Part shown: one piece after another, positions 44,163-55,427 of the stretch
Layout of the letters: each line of letters starts with the position of its first letter
How positions within the stretch are numbered: the stretch's first letter is position 1
NCBI GenBank assembly: GCA_000827325.1
Contig: KN832870.1
Coordinates: forward strand, 1 to 64,000
DNA: 64,000 nt
Source of the DNA: Oidiodendron maius Zn
Lineage: Eukaryota > Ascomycota > Leotiomycetes > Myxotrichaceae
Reading direction: 5' to 3'
Position numbers and translations under genes: made by a program
Notes under the pieces: generated by a model
Seen by the model: only the letters and a program-made list of their open reading frames with translations
The model's database searches: none
What the model was told of the DNA's origin: nothing

Positions 44163-46139
44163 AGAAGAAATCTAATGCGCCCCAATATATACAATCTGTA
44201 AGTAGCAGGGGTCAAAGAGTAGAAATATAGGCAATTGAGTTTATGTGCCAATCAATTAGTCTTTGAGGCGGTCGTTACGATGCTTAGCACGAGCCAGTGT
44301 TGGGGAAGTTGTCATACTGCTACATTGATTGGCTGATGAGGTATTTAACGTAGTTACCACAAGGGGATATGACTAAAAATTCTGGAGTGGAGCTGCGGGA
44401 TTACTGAGAATTCCTGGGACAAATAAACTCTGGATATACCGGATTGATTTATACCGAACACACCATAATATCGGACACTCCTCAGAGCTTTAGGTAGTTT
44501 AACAGGCCGAAACTCGCATCTTCAGCCCTTCAATGGGCCTAAGCGAACGCCATTCAGGCATCATCGGTATAAGGTATAGAGATGCAACCCGATGGCTCTT
44601 TACTCCTGTCTTACACGGCGCTCTTGGAGCGAAAGGATCGGCTAACGGCGTGGGAGGGGTCGATGTGACGAATATTATCTACCGCATATATGCAACAACT
44701 ATGACACTCGGTCGTCTACATGCATAAGCCTGCCGGAAATGCAAAGCTTTAATCTTAGTGCAGAAGACAGCATAGAGCCCATAAGGGAGATGGATGATAA
44801 TATAACTGGTATTGTGCTCTAGAGAAGACCTATGGTGGCTGAGCTGATTCAATCCAGAGAGTCCATAGCAGAAGATCTCATAAGGTGCTTGCTTCTAAAG
44901 CTAACGAAATTTTTCTACGTTGTATATGAAGCTCATAATGCACAGGGCGACCGAAAGTGGTCGAAGGCGAACGGGAAGGGGTTGGGATAATGTTGCGGAT
45001 GGCAGACGTGGGGAATGAAGCAGAGTTCGTAGTGCGGCATAACGGACTTAACAAGCGAGCTGTGCATGCAAGCGACATGTGCATGTAAGATGCGCACCGG
45101 ACGTTACTGTAGGATTTACTCGTTCAGCCCTGTATTCGTGGCTGGCTGAGACCCTAGTCGCCCGCAACGCCCCCTACAAATGGTTTAGCGAAGCTTACGG
45201 GAACGACCGTTCTGCTATATAATCAACCCTATTATAGACGCAACGTAGCTTCAGATGTGTTTCATTGATTAAGAGGCGTCCGCATATGAACTCATACCTC
45301 TTCAGTCAAGCTATAATATGCTGCGAAGTAAGAAGTGGCATCCAATAGCGGGCCAACCAATCATACACTCCCTTTTGATTTTGACTAGTGCTGTGGATGA
45401 GATTTTGATGTTACTGTAATATGTAAGTTACTCTATAGTTTTCAAAATAGGGGCATCTGAATATTAATTCAAGGCAACGTATTTCCTGGTAATCTCTGCA
45501 TATCATGTAACCGGTGTCTGGCCGTCGTTCCTGCTATAGCACGGATGGCGCCCATACTGACTGTATAATCGTGGACTGCATGGCCCCTTGCTTATGTAGA
45601 TACTTGAGCTATAGAGCAACTACACGATCCCAGACTTTATCCAAATTCTACGAGTTTCCAACCTCTCTTACAGTACTTGCAGTGGTAAGGAATCTTCCCA
45701 ACCCCTGGATTCTTGGTTTAGCACTGCAGCAATGCTCTATATTGGAGACCAGGTTTGCCAGCCTCCAGTAACCCTCCAGTACCCGGATAAATCTCGACGA
45801 CGGCTGGGGGGCTGGACAACTGCTGGGACCGCCGCTCGAGGAACTCGCTGTACTGACTTCTTGATTCAGGGACCAGTTCAGCCAGCTGCTGGGGATCAAT
45901 GCAGTTCGTGGCGATCGAGGTTCTCCAGGGCAAGACACGCTTATCGGCTTGACCGAGAAATGTATTCCACATTATGTATGACGAGAAGATTCCTACATCT
46001 AACCAAGCGTGTAATGGTCTAGAGCACAACTGAAAGACTGCGCATCATCATTAACATATTGTTTTCTACAATGTGCCCATGAAAGATGCACAATACGTTG
46101 TTGTTATCTTAAGAATAAAAGACGTGAATACATAGTTCG
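44163..46139. other. 2-kb intergenic region, nothing recognised
   Basis: Contains a minus-strand frame at 45718-46029 (about 100 codons, QQLAELVPESRSQYSEFLERR) that looks vaguely coding but has no recognisable motif or splice partner. Otherwise short frames. Confidence 0.35.
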
Positions 46140-46427
46140 CTAATTTATTTGAGTCTGGCTTGCACTATAGCCGTGAAACAGCAGGAGTGTGAGGACAGGT
46201 ACTAACCATAACCCTGGGAAATGATTAACTAGCTGTATTGGCAGTGGGGTGATTGAAGTCGCCTGAAGCAAGACACCTTTTGAGCTTCTAGAATACCGTA
46301 AGTGGAGCGTCTGTAGAGTTCGATCAGGGAAGGCGGCATAGATCTCTTTCCATGAGCATCCATCATTCTTCATATCGATCAACATTGTCTTATCTTCCGG
46401 CTCCCAGTTAGCCTTTTCTGCAGTCAT
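46140..46427 (-). CDS. Myb/SANT-like small protein
   Basis: The frame from 46427 reads MTAEKANWEPEDKTMLIDMK and GCSWKEIYAAFPDRTLQTLHLRYSR, a single Myb/SANT-like helix-turn-helix with the expected W...W...(L)RYS spacing. After SRSSK a GTGTCTT donor and a TTTCCCAG acceptor could remove about 67 bases in frame; read through, the protein is 95 aa. The C-terminus is hydrophobic and shows no domain. It may be a stand-alone DNA-binding module or a fragment of a larger factor. Confidence 0.45.
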   Translation of the reverse strand: MTAEKANWEPEDKTMLIDMKNDGCSWKEIYAAFPDRTLQTLHLRYSRSSKGVLLQATSITPLPIQLVNHFPGLWLVPVLTLLLFHGYSASQTQIN

Positions 46428-47168
46428 AACGCTGGACTAGAGACTTTGTAATAAGGAGTCTTAGGACGAGTCGTAGGCATTGTTAGCACATCCTCATCAT
46501 CGCAAGCTTAGTCACTTAACCAGCTTCTTCTATTTAAAGGGCTCGACTCTTGTTCTCTCCTTTACTCCTTAGTTTGGTCTCTTAGTTAAGTAGATTGATA
46601 ATTGAATATACCTTTAAGCCTTTACCTTATAAGTCGAGATCCCTGTTCCTCTTGAGTCGTCACATCTAGCATCCTTGACTTGCTAGATATAATAAGGGAT
46701 AACTTCATTAAAAAGTACAATAAGAGGCATGTAATAGAGCTTGAAAGATTCTTCTTAATGAAACAACTTGCAGATAGACTAGAGATAAAGATACTATATA
46801 GGAGACTTATACTACTAATGATGCTAGGGCATATAACTTGTAAGGAGCGTGCCTACTACAGTACTATCCTATATTCCAAGCTTCTCCTTACTCCGTCCAT
46901 CTCTTTGTACTTTTCAAATCTCATACTATCCCTCCCGCACTACTGGTCTGCCCGTCAGGCAGAGATCTTCAGTTGCATGGCGACTGGTAAATGGGGAGAT
47001 TACCCTCTCTATTGGGGCAGCAGATACTGCGGGCAGAGGCTAGAAACACAGCCCATAGAGAGTATAGGCGGGTAGCCGAAGTGGAGAACGCAATAACTCG
47101 CCACTGGATGAAAGATGGCGAAACTACAGGATGTGGTGACTCCTATCTGGGCCCAGTCCTCACATCCC
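46428..47168. other. partly AT-rich intergenic region
   Basis: A plus-strand open frame (46680-47075) runs through AT-rich, TpA-enriched sequence; composition and lack of motifs suggest decayed repeat. Nothing else was recognised. Confidence 0.35.
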
Positions 47169-47600
47169 CTATATATTGTAAGTAATACGCAGAGCATAAG
47201 GGAACAGAAGAATAGATATATAGAAGAAAACATGTATGGGCAAATAGATATCCTGTAGGAGCACTGACTGAGCACATGCCACGACGCTCGTGGTGGTAAA
47301 GTTACTGAGCTGATTTATCTGATCGGATCCGGGGCCGAAACCACAATTAAGTTGGTAAAACCGGACATTCGTGAGGGTGAATTCCGAGTCAGTTGCGATG
47401 GTGAAGTTGTTGGCTTGAGGACAAGGTGCAATACCTGGGTTCTACAATATTATTAGCCATGTAGAGTTGTATTTATCCCACTCGAGGATAAAGGATGGAA
47501 ATATTACTTGACGCATTGTCAAGCCGTCGGAAGGCAAAACAGCCGCATAACTCTTCTCTGCAAGGGCGAGGAAGGCAACGAGACTAGTTTTAAGGAGCAT
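47169..47600 (-). CDS. small secreted protein
   Basis: Exon 47508-47600 and exon 47169-47441 joined by a 66-bp intron (GTAATA...GGCTAATAATATTGTAG), phase 0, about 121 aa. It starts with a signal peptide (MLLKTSLVAFLALAEKSYA). The mature part contains CPQANNFTIATDSEFTLTNV and LNCGFGPGSDQINQLSNF, suggesting a small disulfide-bonded beta-rich secreted protein. The C-terminus after TTTSVV is AT-rich and hydrophobic, so a further intron or degraded end is possible. No named family. Confidence 0.5.
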
Positions 47601-48317
47601 GGTGTTCTAGAACTTGGTGCTTTGAATTAAGGGAATAGGAGTAGATTGTATAGATGGCGTATATGTCGAGAGTATGAGTGAGAAGAGCCGGCGTCTTTAC
47701 GGCCTTTTATATCTATCTGTGAGCAAGTTCACATTCTCCGCACTTCATACCCCTCGTACAGTTATGGCTTACTGTCTGATTCGTGTGATCCCGCTATGCC
47801 GTCTTGAGCCTATGCAGTGTACCTTCTGTCGAACGGCTTTAAGCACATGAAGCGTCGCATATTTCTTGAAGTAATATAGCGGCACAGCTTTTCGAGGGAT
47901 GGTCAAAGGCTAATTGGCTTGAGGATACGATGTCATATAGGCAGGTGCATGTTCGATTAAACACTCTGAATAGTCCATGTATACACGCAGTCGTGGTATG
48001 CTACCAGTAGAACGTTTTGAGCGTTTTTCACCAGTGGCAGGCCAGATAGCTTGAATATACAAGCGCATACCAGGAAGTCTATGGTTCGAACGCAACAGGT
48101 TCATCCATATTATGTGACTAGTAGAGCTTTTAGAGCCAGTTTCCAGCCGTTATGCAAGTAAGATGTTGAAAAACGAACATAGAAGGCACACATAAAGCCA
48201 AGACCCCATAGAGAACCAATACAATTACGCGATCAGGGCTCTCTCTCAGCACAAAAGTGCTGAGGCTGGCTGACGTGTTTTATTGATCGGAAGCAAGTTT
48301 ATGGACGCCATGTACTA
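47601..48317. other. intergenic, nothing recognised
   Basis: Upstream flank of the small secreted protein gene. A GGTTCGAAC at 48077 looks like a tRNA B box, but no cloverleaf surrounds it. Confidence 0.4.
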
Positions 48318-48535
48318 TCCCCCCCTGGTCTAAATGTATATACTCCACTTATTTCAACGCCCCTGCTTAAATACCACAGAACCATCTAGAATACCAGTGT
48401 TTTAATAACATTACTGAATTCGGAAGGCGATGACCCTGAAATATCATAAAACATCATGAAATATACTCAAAACAAGGAAGGATTTAGTGGCAAAATAAGT
48501 GGAGTATATACATTTAGACCGGGGAGGGGGGGGGA
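48318..48535. mobile_element. 218-bp MITE with long terminal inverted repeats
   Basis: The left end (T, seven C, T, GGTCTAAATGTATATACTCC, ACTTATTT) is mirrored at the right end (48492-48535) with 28 identical bases plus a longer C/G run. The core is AT-rich and non-coding. TA at 48316-48317 on the left is not cleanly matched on the right (TT), so the target duplication is uncertain. The C-tract end resembles Tc1/mariner-Fot1-type elements. Confidence 0.75.
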
Positions 48536-49274
48536 TTATTCCTTCCTATTGGAGATAGATCTCTTATTACTCTCTCAGGCCCCTCTTTTCTCTATAGCAT
48601 ATTATCATGCAAGCACAAAAGAAGGGAGCAGCCTTCGTTCTAATTGCTTCACGGACTGACGGCTATCTTTCCGCCTGCACTGTATACACTACACGCTTAC
48701 GTGTACTGTGCATATTCATGGCACCGTTGTGTTATATGACTATATACGAGAAATCGGAGTAATGGCTAGGGTAGTACGGCGAGGTTACATATCCACCGCC
48801 ACGTTGAGGTGGCTGGCGTCGTCCACTACAACCACTATTAAATAGTCTATCCAACCCTAGGTAGACCGCTAATTACCTATATACTTGCCTCTTTGCCAAC
48901 TAATAATTATCCCCTCGCCTAGGCAGCCAATGCCTTCGCTTAGCAGTCCTTGTATAGTGATTAGCTCTCGTATTCGAAGTGCTGTATTATATAAGCTCTA
49001 GTCCTGAATAGGCTATTTACATCCCTGAATATTCCCCATTACAGTAATTACTGGTGCGTTAGTACCGGAGTAGTGGATTCTATTGGTGAAAACCTCCATT
49101 AAGCGAAGGCAGTGGCTGCCAGCAAGGGGATATCGTAATTCGCCTTTACATATCGTCCCCTCGTTCAAGACTAACATTATTAGATGCGCCTGCCTATTCT
49201 GGTTAGATCAAAGGTGTATGTTATAGATTCCAGCACTATGAGAATCTCAGACTTTCTTTCTCTCTCTTCCTTAG
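48536..49274. other. intergenic, nothing recognised
   Basis: May contain missing 5' exons of the pseudogene that follows, but none could be identified. Confidence 0.35.
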
Positions 49275-49991
49275 GCATCGACAGTATCTACAATTCAAAG
49301 TTTTGGGCAAGTGTCTACTGTGGGCCTCGACACCAAATACGACAACATGACATTCCCTAGCGCGACCGTCACGTCTGGTATTCCCGAATCTACCATCCCT
49401 GCATCGGTCCTAGGTGGTCTTGGCATAACTGCTTTGGGTGGACTAAATGTAACCTTATCGGCACTACGGATATCGTCGACGGCTGCTGCCACTTGCTAAG
49501 GTAACCAGATCTAAGGCTCTTGCACACAGGCCCCCTTACCCTTTGCAACGCCTGACAGCGGTCCGGAGTCGCCAATTTGCAACAAGGTGGACTCCTCGGG
49601 AGACTATCTTATGTTCAATGCTACACAAACGGCAAATGGCGTGTCTCAGTACTGCTCTAACCTGATATCATAGAAAGTCGTTTTCAGCGCCTCAGGGATG
49701 ATCCCAACGTCGGGATATATTGCTGGAGCAGCTGAAAATGGCGGTTACGTTGCCATTTACGTATTATTCGACGTCGACAGCTGTGACCCTAACACTTCTT
49801 CTGCCAATCAGCAGCTTGATTTTGGGACCTGGACGCTGGACAACTGCGATCGATCTTGTGGGCCAAACCTCTCAATAGGTAAAATGTTTTGTATCACGCC
49901 GCTTGCTGCAGCGGTTCTAGCAAAAAAGTCCCAGCTCTCGCGACTGATAGTACCGAAGGCGTTATTACTGCCGACGGCCCAAACTATGTAG
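49275..49991 (+). pseudogene. secreted-protein 3' exon with three premature stops
   Basis: After a CTTAG acceptor one frame runs for 239 codons: VGLDTKYDNMTFPSATVTSG, then TAA (49497-49499), TAA (49512-49514), GSCTQAPLPFATPDSGPESP, SGDYLMFNATQTANG, TAG (49671-49673), and AENGGYVAIYVLFDVDSCDP and LDFGTWTLDNCDRSCGPN. The Cys pattern and the FDVDSC block resemble C-terminal regions of large secreted fungal proteins (I think of killer-toxin-like chitinases, but am not sure). The three stops are compatible with CAA/CAG to TAA/TAG. Coding-like sequence continues to about 50010 in a shifted frame. Confidence 0.5.
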
Positions 49992-51776
49992 TAAAGACTA
50001 GGAGGATTGGTAGGTCGAGAGATTCAATATGGTGGAGGTAAAGTGATACATAGGACAAACTCCGGCTTGTTGTACTATACTTTAAATTTTTGCATGTCGA
50101 CTGGATATTGTGGTGCGGAACGATCCTGTGATAATTTGGCCACCCTCCTCTATATGGGTACTAGAATGCGTGCCGCCCTTGATGACATTGTATTATACTC
50201 ACCTTGGTAACGTGTCAGTGTTGATGAAGTTGATGTGAGGGTTGATATGTGCACGTGTCGTCTCGCTTCCCGGTACGTGCTAAACATATGCGGGCCCCTG
50301 CCGGGGAGGCCGGCAGTCAATTCCCCAGTTAGTCCATGCAACCCAAAACTGCCAAGATACAATCCTCCAGTCCATGTAACAAGACCGGGCCAGGACTGTT
50401 TATGAGCGGTTTGCTGGGCGGGTGGTGTGATCTGGCCTTGTACCACGCCGAACATTCGTACAGCATCCGAGGTAAGATCATGGCCTGGTACACCTGTGTG
50501 TGTCTTGTCTCAGCGAATAGAGGATACTTGTGATAATATCCAGGCTGTCTGGACTGCGGGTCGAAACCCGAGCTCTAGCCCGTTTATCAGCCCACCTGAT
50601 GTGACAAACATGAATCGTAGTATGAGCGTGATTGAGAAGCGGAGCTGAATCTGGTTGGCAATTCCGTTCAAGAAAGCCGTATTCAAGGCACGGGGGATAT
50701 CAAATATCCACATCATCGGACTAGTTTCTCCACCGCCGAATGGTGGATCGGCTGAATTCTTCTATAGTTACAGGGGAAGTTTGGGGCATACGCAGCTGAC
50801 AGTGTGTCAATCATGTAAACTCTCGTTATAACACTAGGACTAAAAGTTTTGAGAAAATATGGTAACTTATATAAATTTTTACACTCTTACAAATATCCCT
50901 GCATGGTTTTGTGAAAATTCCAGCAAATGCATCGAGTCTGTTATGGCTAAAGCTAGCATAATAAGAGTTAACTGTAATATCAGACGAGTGTATGTCTCAC
51001 AACCTGACGACCGCCCTACAATGCGAGCGCAAATAACCATGAGAGTCTCCTTGGTACAACTATTTGACAGCTTCGTAACTTGCGAGCGATGCAAAATATA
51101 GGACATATCTCGTTTCTATTTCTATAGGATTCTACTATTCTATTCTAGCTCTCACGTTACAATCGGATCTCAGGTGATGAATATAAGCTTCGAAACCCCT
51201 CCTTTACAAGCAGTCTTTATATTTTGTAGCACCTTTCGAAGATGCCTTCAAAGAAGGGGAATCCAGAGCGCGACGTTATGACGACTTATCCTCGTCAAGC
51301 TCATGAATTTTACGAATTGGAATCATGTATGCTCTAGCCTCTGAGGAGACAGCTATGGTGGCGGTAGTAGACAAAATTTATTCTACCTTGATATTGCACA
51401 TAAAGTAGAAGAAAGATGCAACGGGCCTTGTCCTCAGTTCCTTTGAAACGTTACCTCGATCTTCTTGATTCTATATTATGCGGATAAACTTGATGAATTA
51501 TGCAGCTATGACAAAAGCTTTGGAAATCTGTAGAATCTTCAAGGCCGTATTGAGGATCTCGAACCGGCTTGGAGGGTCTCAATCCTAGAAGGCTGCATCC
51601 CAGCATCCATGCATGCACGTGCCCGACAGGGCATTCTCAATAACCGGTACGTTTTAGAAAGCATTTCCAATCAATCATGATTGATTATAGATTAATAGAA
51701 GCATGAAGAAGGATAACAAACTGGATCCTATCTTAAATCAATACCGCAGACCCGATCAGGATCCAGCTATTGCTAA
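49992..51776. other. 1.8-kb intergenic region, nothing recognised
   Basis: Moderate composition, short frames on both strands without motifs. Confidence 0.4.
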
Positions 51777-53211
51777 TTAAGGAGCAGCAGCTAACATTGC
51801 CAAACTGGAGCTTTGCTGGAACAATCTCAAAGGCAAGAAAATACCCTGGTCTAGCACCAACTGCTGTCCGTCTTTACTTAAAACGAATTTCAGAAACTCT
51901 GCCAAAACCGGGTCTAGCTCCTTCCCAGGCACCTTGTTGAGATTGAAATAGAAGATTCGACTCAAGGGATACTGTGCCGTAGCAACGTTCTTATAAGTAC
52001 CTGCTACAGGAGCTGTCGCGTTGCTGCTTGTTAAGGCAAGTACTTTCACAGGCTGATCAATGTATGCGAACCCAGTGTACCCTATTCCCGCGGTGTCGTT
52101 AGAGACCGAGCCGGCATTTTTAAAGACCGTGGTTTCCCAATGTACATCCGGATCATACTCGGGATCTGAAACGTTCCCACTTCTCCCTGTATCTTGTTAG
52201 ATAAGCGGCTTAACATAGTTCGGGAAAAGAGAATGAAGAGACTCTGCTTACATTCTCCCCTCAAATTCCCAACGCTTAACACACTCTCTCTGACAAACTC
52301 TTCAAATCCATTCCAGGGTTGGATACCGTAAAGCTTAATCTTTTGGTGCCCAAATTCGCCTTTGACTCCTAACTGCCTCCATTTGGTAATTGCCGGCCCC
52401 CCACGCCAGCGAGTTGTCGAAAAAATGGAGTCAAGTTGCTCAAAGGTGAGGGATTCTATAGGATTCGCTTTATTAACAACAAAGGAGAGCCCGTCCAGGA
52501 AGCCGTACTGTCTGTAACTGCCGCCTCCAATAGGGATACTAAGGGGTTTGTATCCAAAAACTGCCGCAAAGGTGCTAATATCTGTAGGCTTGAGTTCACG
52601 AGAGACGAATAAGCCGTCAAGAGTGCCATTTATGAGCTCCAAAGCACCAATTGATCCAGAATATGGCGGAGGAATGTTTATTTGAACCTCAGGGTGCCTA
52701 TGTTTGAGTTGAGACACGTTAGCACTTGGACTCCCTGTCTAGGTGGAACAAAGGCGCCTCCAGTTAGATACCCTTGTTCTTGCTACTAACATTTCCATAA
52801 ATGAAGATGCTATACGTTTTGAAAGAACTGCAAGGACGTCTGAAGCGGCGAAAGTATAGTTCCCAGTCAGATGTGCCGACGTTTTCGAATAGATTGTCAG
52901 ATTCGCATCAATCGGTGGCTGAAAGAACTCAAGAGGACCCGGAATACGGCCATACTCTGCGCCGTACCTATATAGTATAAGCGGATGCTTTAAACGTGGT
53001 AGGAGAGGTACAAGACACCACTACTTCCACCTCTTTAGCAACACCGAAACCATACTTACGCTATTTGTGCTGCAGTCTGAGGAATATTTGTCAGCAGCGG
53101 AGGTACTTCCCATTCTACTTCCGGGTAGGGCGATAGGGCTGCATGGCAGCGAAAAACCCACGATGTGATGGAAGCGGCGAGCGCATACGTAGCAACGCGT
53201 TTGGAAAGCAT
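51777..53211 (-). CDS. secreted periplasmic-binding-protein-like protein (PBP domain)
   Basis: Four exons, 53060-53211, 52787-52967, 52252-52738 and 51777-52186, with introns of 92, 48 and 65 bp all in phase; 409 aa. The signal peptide MLSKRVATYALAASITSW...CHA is followed by YGAEYGRIPGPLEFFQPPID and NLTIYSKTSAHLTGNYTFAASD. The core has INIPPPYSGSIGALELINGT, LFVSRELKPTDIS, DGLSFVVNKANPIESLTFEQ, WNGFEEFVRE, GIGYTGFAYIDQPVKVLALT and FLKFVLSKDGQQLVLDQG. This is the type-2 periplasmic-binding fold (PstS-like, PF12849), known in bacteria for phosphate capture and present in fungi as secreted proteins of unclear role. Without an ABC transporter partner it may act as an extracellular anion binder (inference). 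Frame intact. Confidence 0.85.
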
Positions 53212-55427
53212 GGCTAGAATTTAGGCCAGTAAACTAAGATAGTGTGCAAAACAGACCTCTTGTCTGACTTGAAGTATTTCAATAAGCGAAATTACCTGTA
53301 TTGAACTTCTGGTTCCTTTAGAATTGTCAAGACCTAACAATTGGGAAATTATTTTCATGCTGTAAAAGGGTATTTTCTATCTACAGGTCTAATTGCGCGA
53401 CTTTATCCACCATCGCACATGTTCTCGCTTAGAGTTGTCATGTGGTAAGATTACAGTGCAGCGACTTAAGCTAAAACTATAATAGTAATCTTATAGTTAT
53501 GGTTTATTTATGTTACTGCAAGGATCAGTTTCCTTCAATAAAGTGTTACTTTATCGTCCACCACTTTATCGGTCAAATAGGTTTAGATACGTTCCTAATT
53601 CAGAGGGAAAATGTGGGTGAAGTGATATTTTTCAAGGATTAATAGGTATAGTCATATTAGTGATAAATTACTTAGGTTTCTATTGATGTAAGCTATGTAG
53701 CACTCTGAAATTAGGGTGCTCGGTTTGATATGGCGTGATTACAAAGAGCTTTAGTGACTGCTATATGCTATAGATAGTACAAAATTAGGGGATATAGATT
53801 TGCTCACTACTTTTACGGTAAATTCTAGTCCTGATCGTAACCAAGGCTTGGTCCTGGTGTTGGTCAAGTTGTTAAGTCTGGGAGGGTAAGGCAGGGGCGC
53901 CGTCAGGACGAGAAGTATCCCGCCTATGTTTTCCCTCCCTAGTCGTCATGTGTTCGTAACATGAGTGGTCCCTATATAGGGATTAATTAAACGAAGTTAA
54001 ATTAAAACACTACATAATAAAGTTTAGACAACTGATCTTTTAACATAATAGGGAAAGGATCAGTGGAGAAAATCCGGAACAAGGATACGCCTCTGAGGAC
54101 GTTTGCCAAGTTGAGACAATGAATATTTTAGGAATATCTGGGTCTCTAACTAACGAATCCTTCTGGTGGAAACATGTTGCTAGGCCCTACTTTGTGCAAA
54201 CGGTTTCTAATGGCTACCTTCAGCCTTGCCAGAAATATTGGTCAAGTTAGTGGAGAAGTGGAATGGATTCGTAACTCCCCGTCGCACGTATTTGCATTCT
54301 AGAAATGTGAGTTTATGAAAGAATGCTTTAACGTTTATTTAATATAAAGATGCGAGGGACGAATATACACAGGTATATTATCCCTGTGAGAAATATTCTA
54401 TCAGCGAATTTTAAACCCGCAAGGGAAGTTGAGGGGTCTCAGCCTTGCACATTACAGGCCAACTCACGTCTAACAGAGTTATCAAACACATCAAATATTA
54501 ATGATGCTACCCCGAGTACAAGACCGCCTGCCGTCGCTGGATCCATTGTGTGATATATTTTAATTGTGTACACCAGTGATGAGAGAAGCTAGTCACGGTC
54601 GACGTAATAGTTAGCTGCATACGATGATTTCTATCTATCAGGAGAACTCATCATTATATGCCGCTCTACATAGCCGTCAGCTATTCGCCACCGTGTATAC
54701 CATTCTGTATGAATCAATATAATATAGACGTATCTCCGTGATGAGCCACCTCAAGTTAAAATTATGTTATATAGTTCAGCGAAGTTGAAGTTGGACAAGT
54801 TAGATGCCATGAGGGACACCTTGATCGCAGCTAAGACACCAGCGTGTCAGCTGCTTGTTACCTGCACAAACAGCCCACTTTGTGCTACGACTGGAAATGC
54901 ATCGACGAACAGGTAATAGTAATTTGATCATGTTTGCAACTAGATCTAGTGTAAAGCGTTACACAGAGTTTAACAAACTTAATGCACACCACACCGTACT
55001 TGCCCAATCAGCGAGCAGTTGACTGGATAGGTAACTAAGTTTAGAACATGTACCACTAGCGTTCTGAAGGAGAGACAATAGCCTCCACAATTGTGAGAGT
55101 AAAGCCTGGTGCGGCTGGTTTGTGTGCTGGAGTGTGCTTCCGGGGTCGGGCTAGGGAGAGATTCGTCTGAGACGACTTGTAATAAAGTTGTGATGCTTTC
55201 CCCTTCGTATATAAAATAAACAATTGTGCACCTCGTGATATCTTACACATCTGCTCTGTGCTGCGTCCGCCTCTTAGAACATATCTCGACGCTCAAGACC
55301 TTCTATTACGCTGTTCGTAACGCACATGTCTCTCTATAGGATACACCTGAACAATTTGGCTCTCTCTTACTCTACAGAGTGTTGCTCACACATTCGATAC
55401 AAATCACTCTACAGAGACTTTGATCTG
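53212..55427. other. 2.2-kb intergenic region, nothing recognised
   Basis: AT-rich in places (53450-54060) without the extreme TpA bias. Short frames only. Confidence 0.4.

Noticed and set aside
45718-46029. Minus-strand frame of about 100 codons
   Set aside because: Looks mildly coding but has no motif, no splice partner and no start context that convinces; kept only as a note.
46680-47075. 131-codon plus-strand open frame
   Set aside because: Lies in TpA-enriched sequence and has no recognisable domain; the end overlaps the flank of a better-supported minus-strand gene.
48070-48085. GGTTCGAAC resembling a tRNA B box
   Set aside because: The surrounding sequence on either strand does not fold into a cloverleaf.
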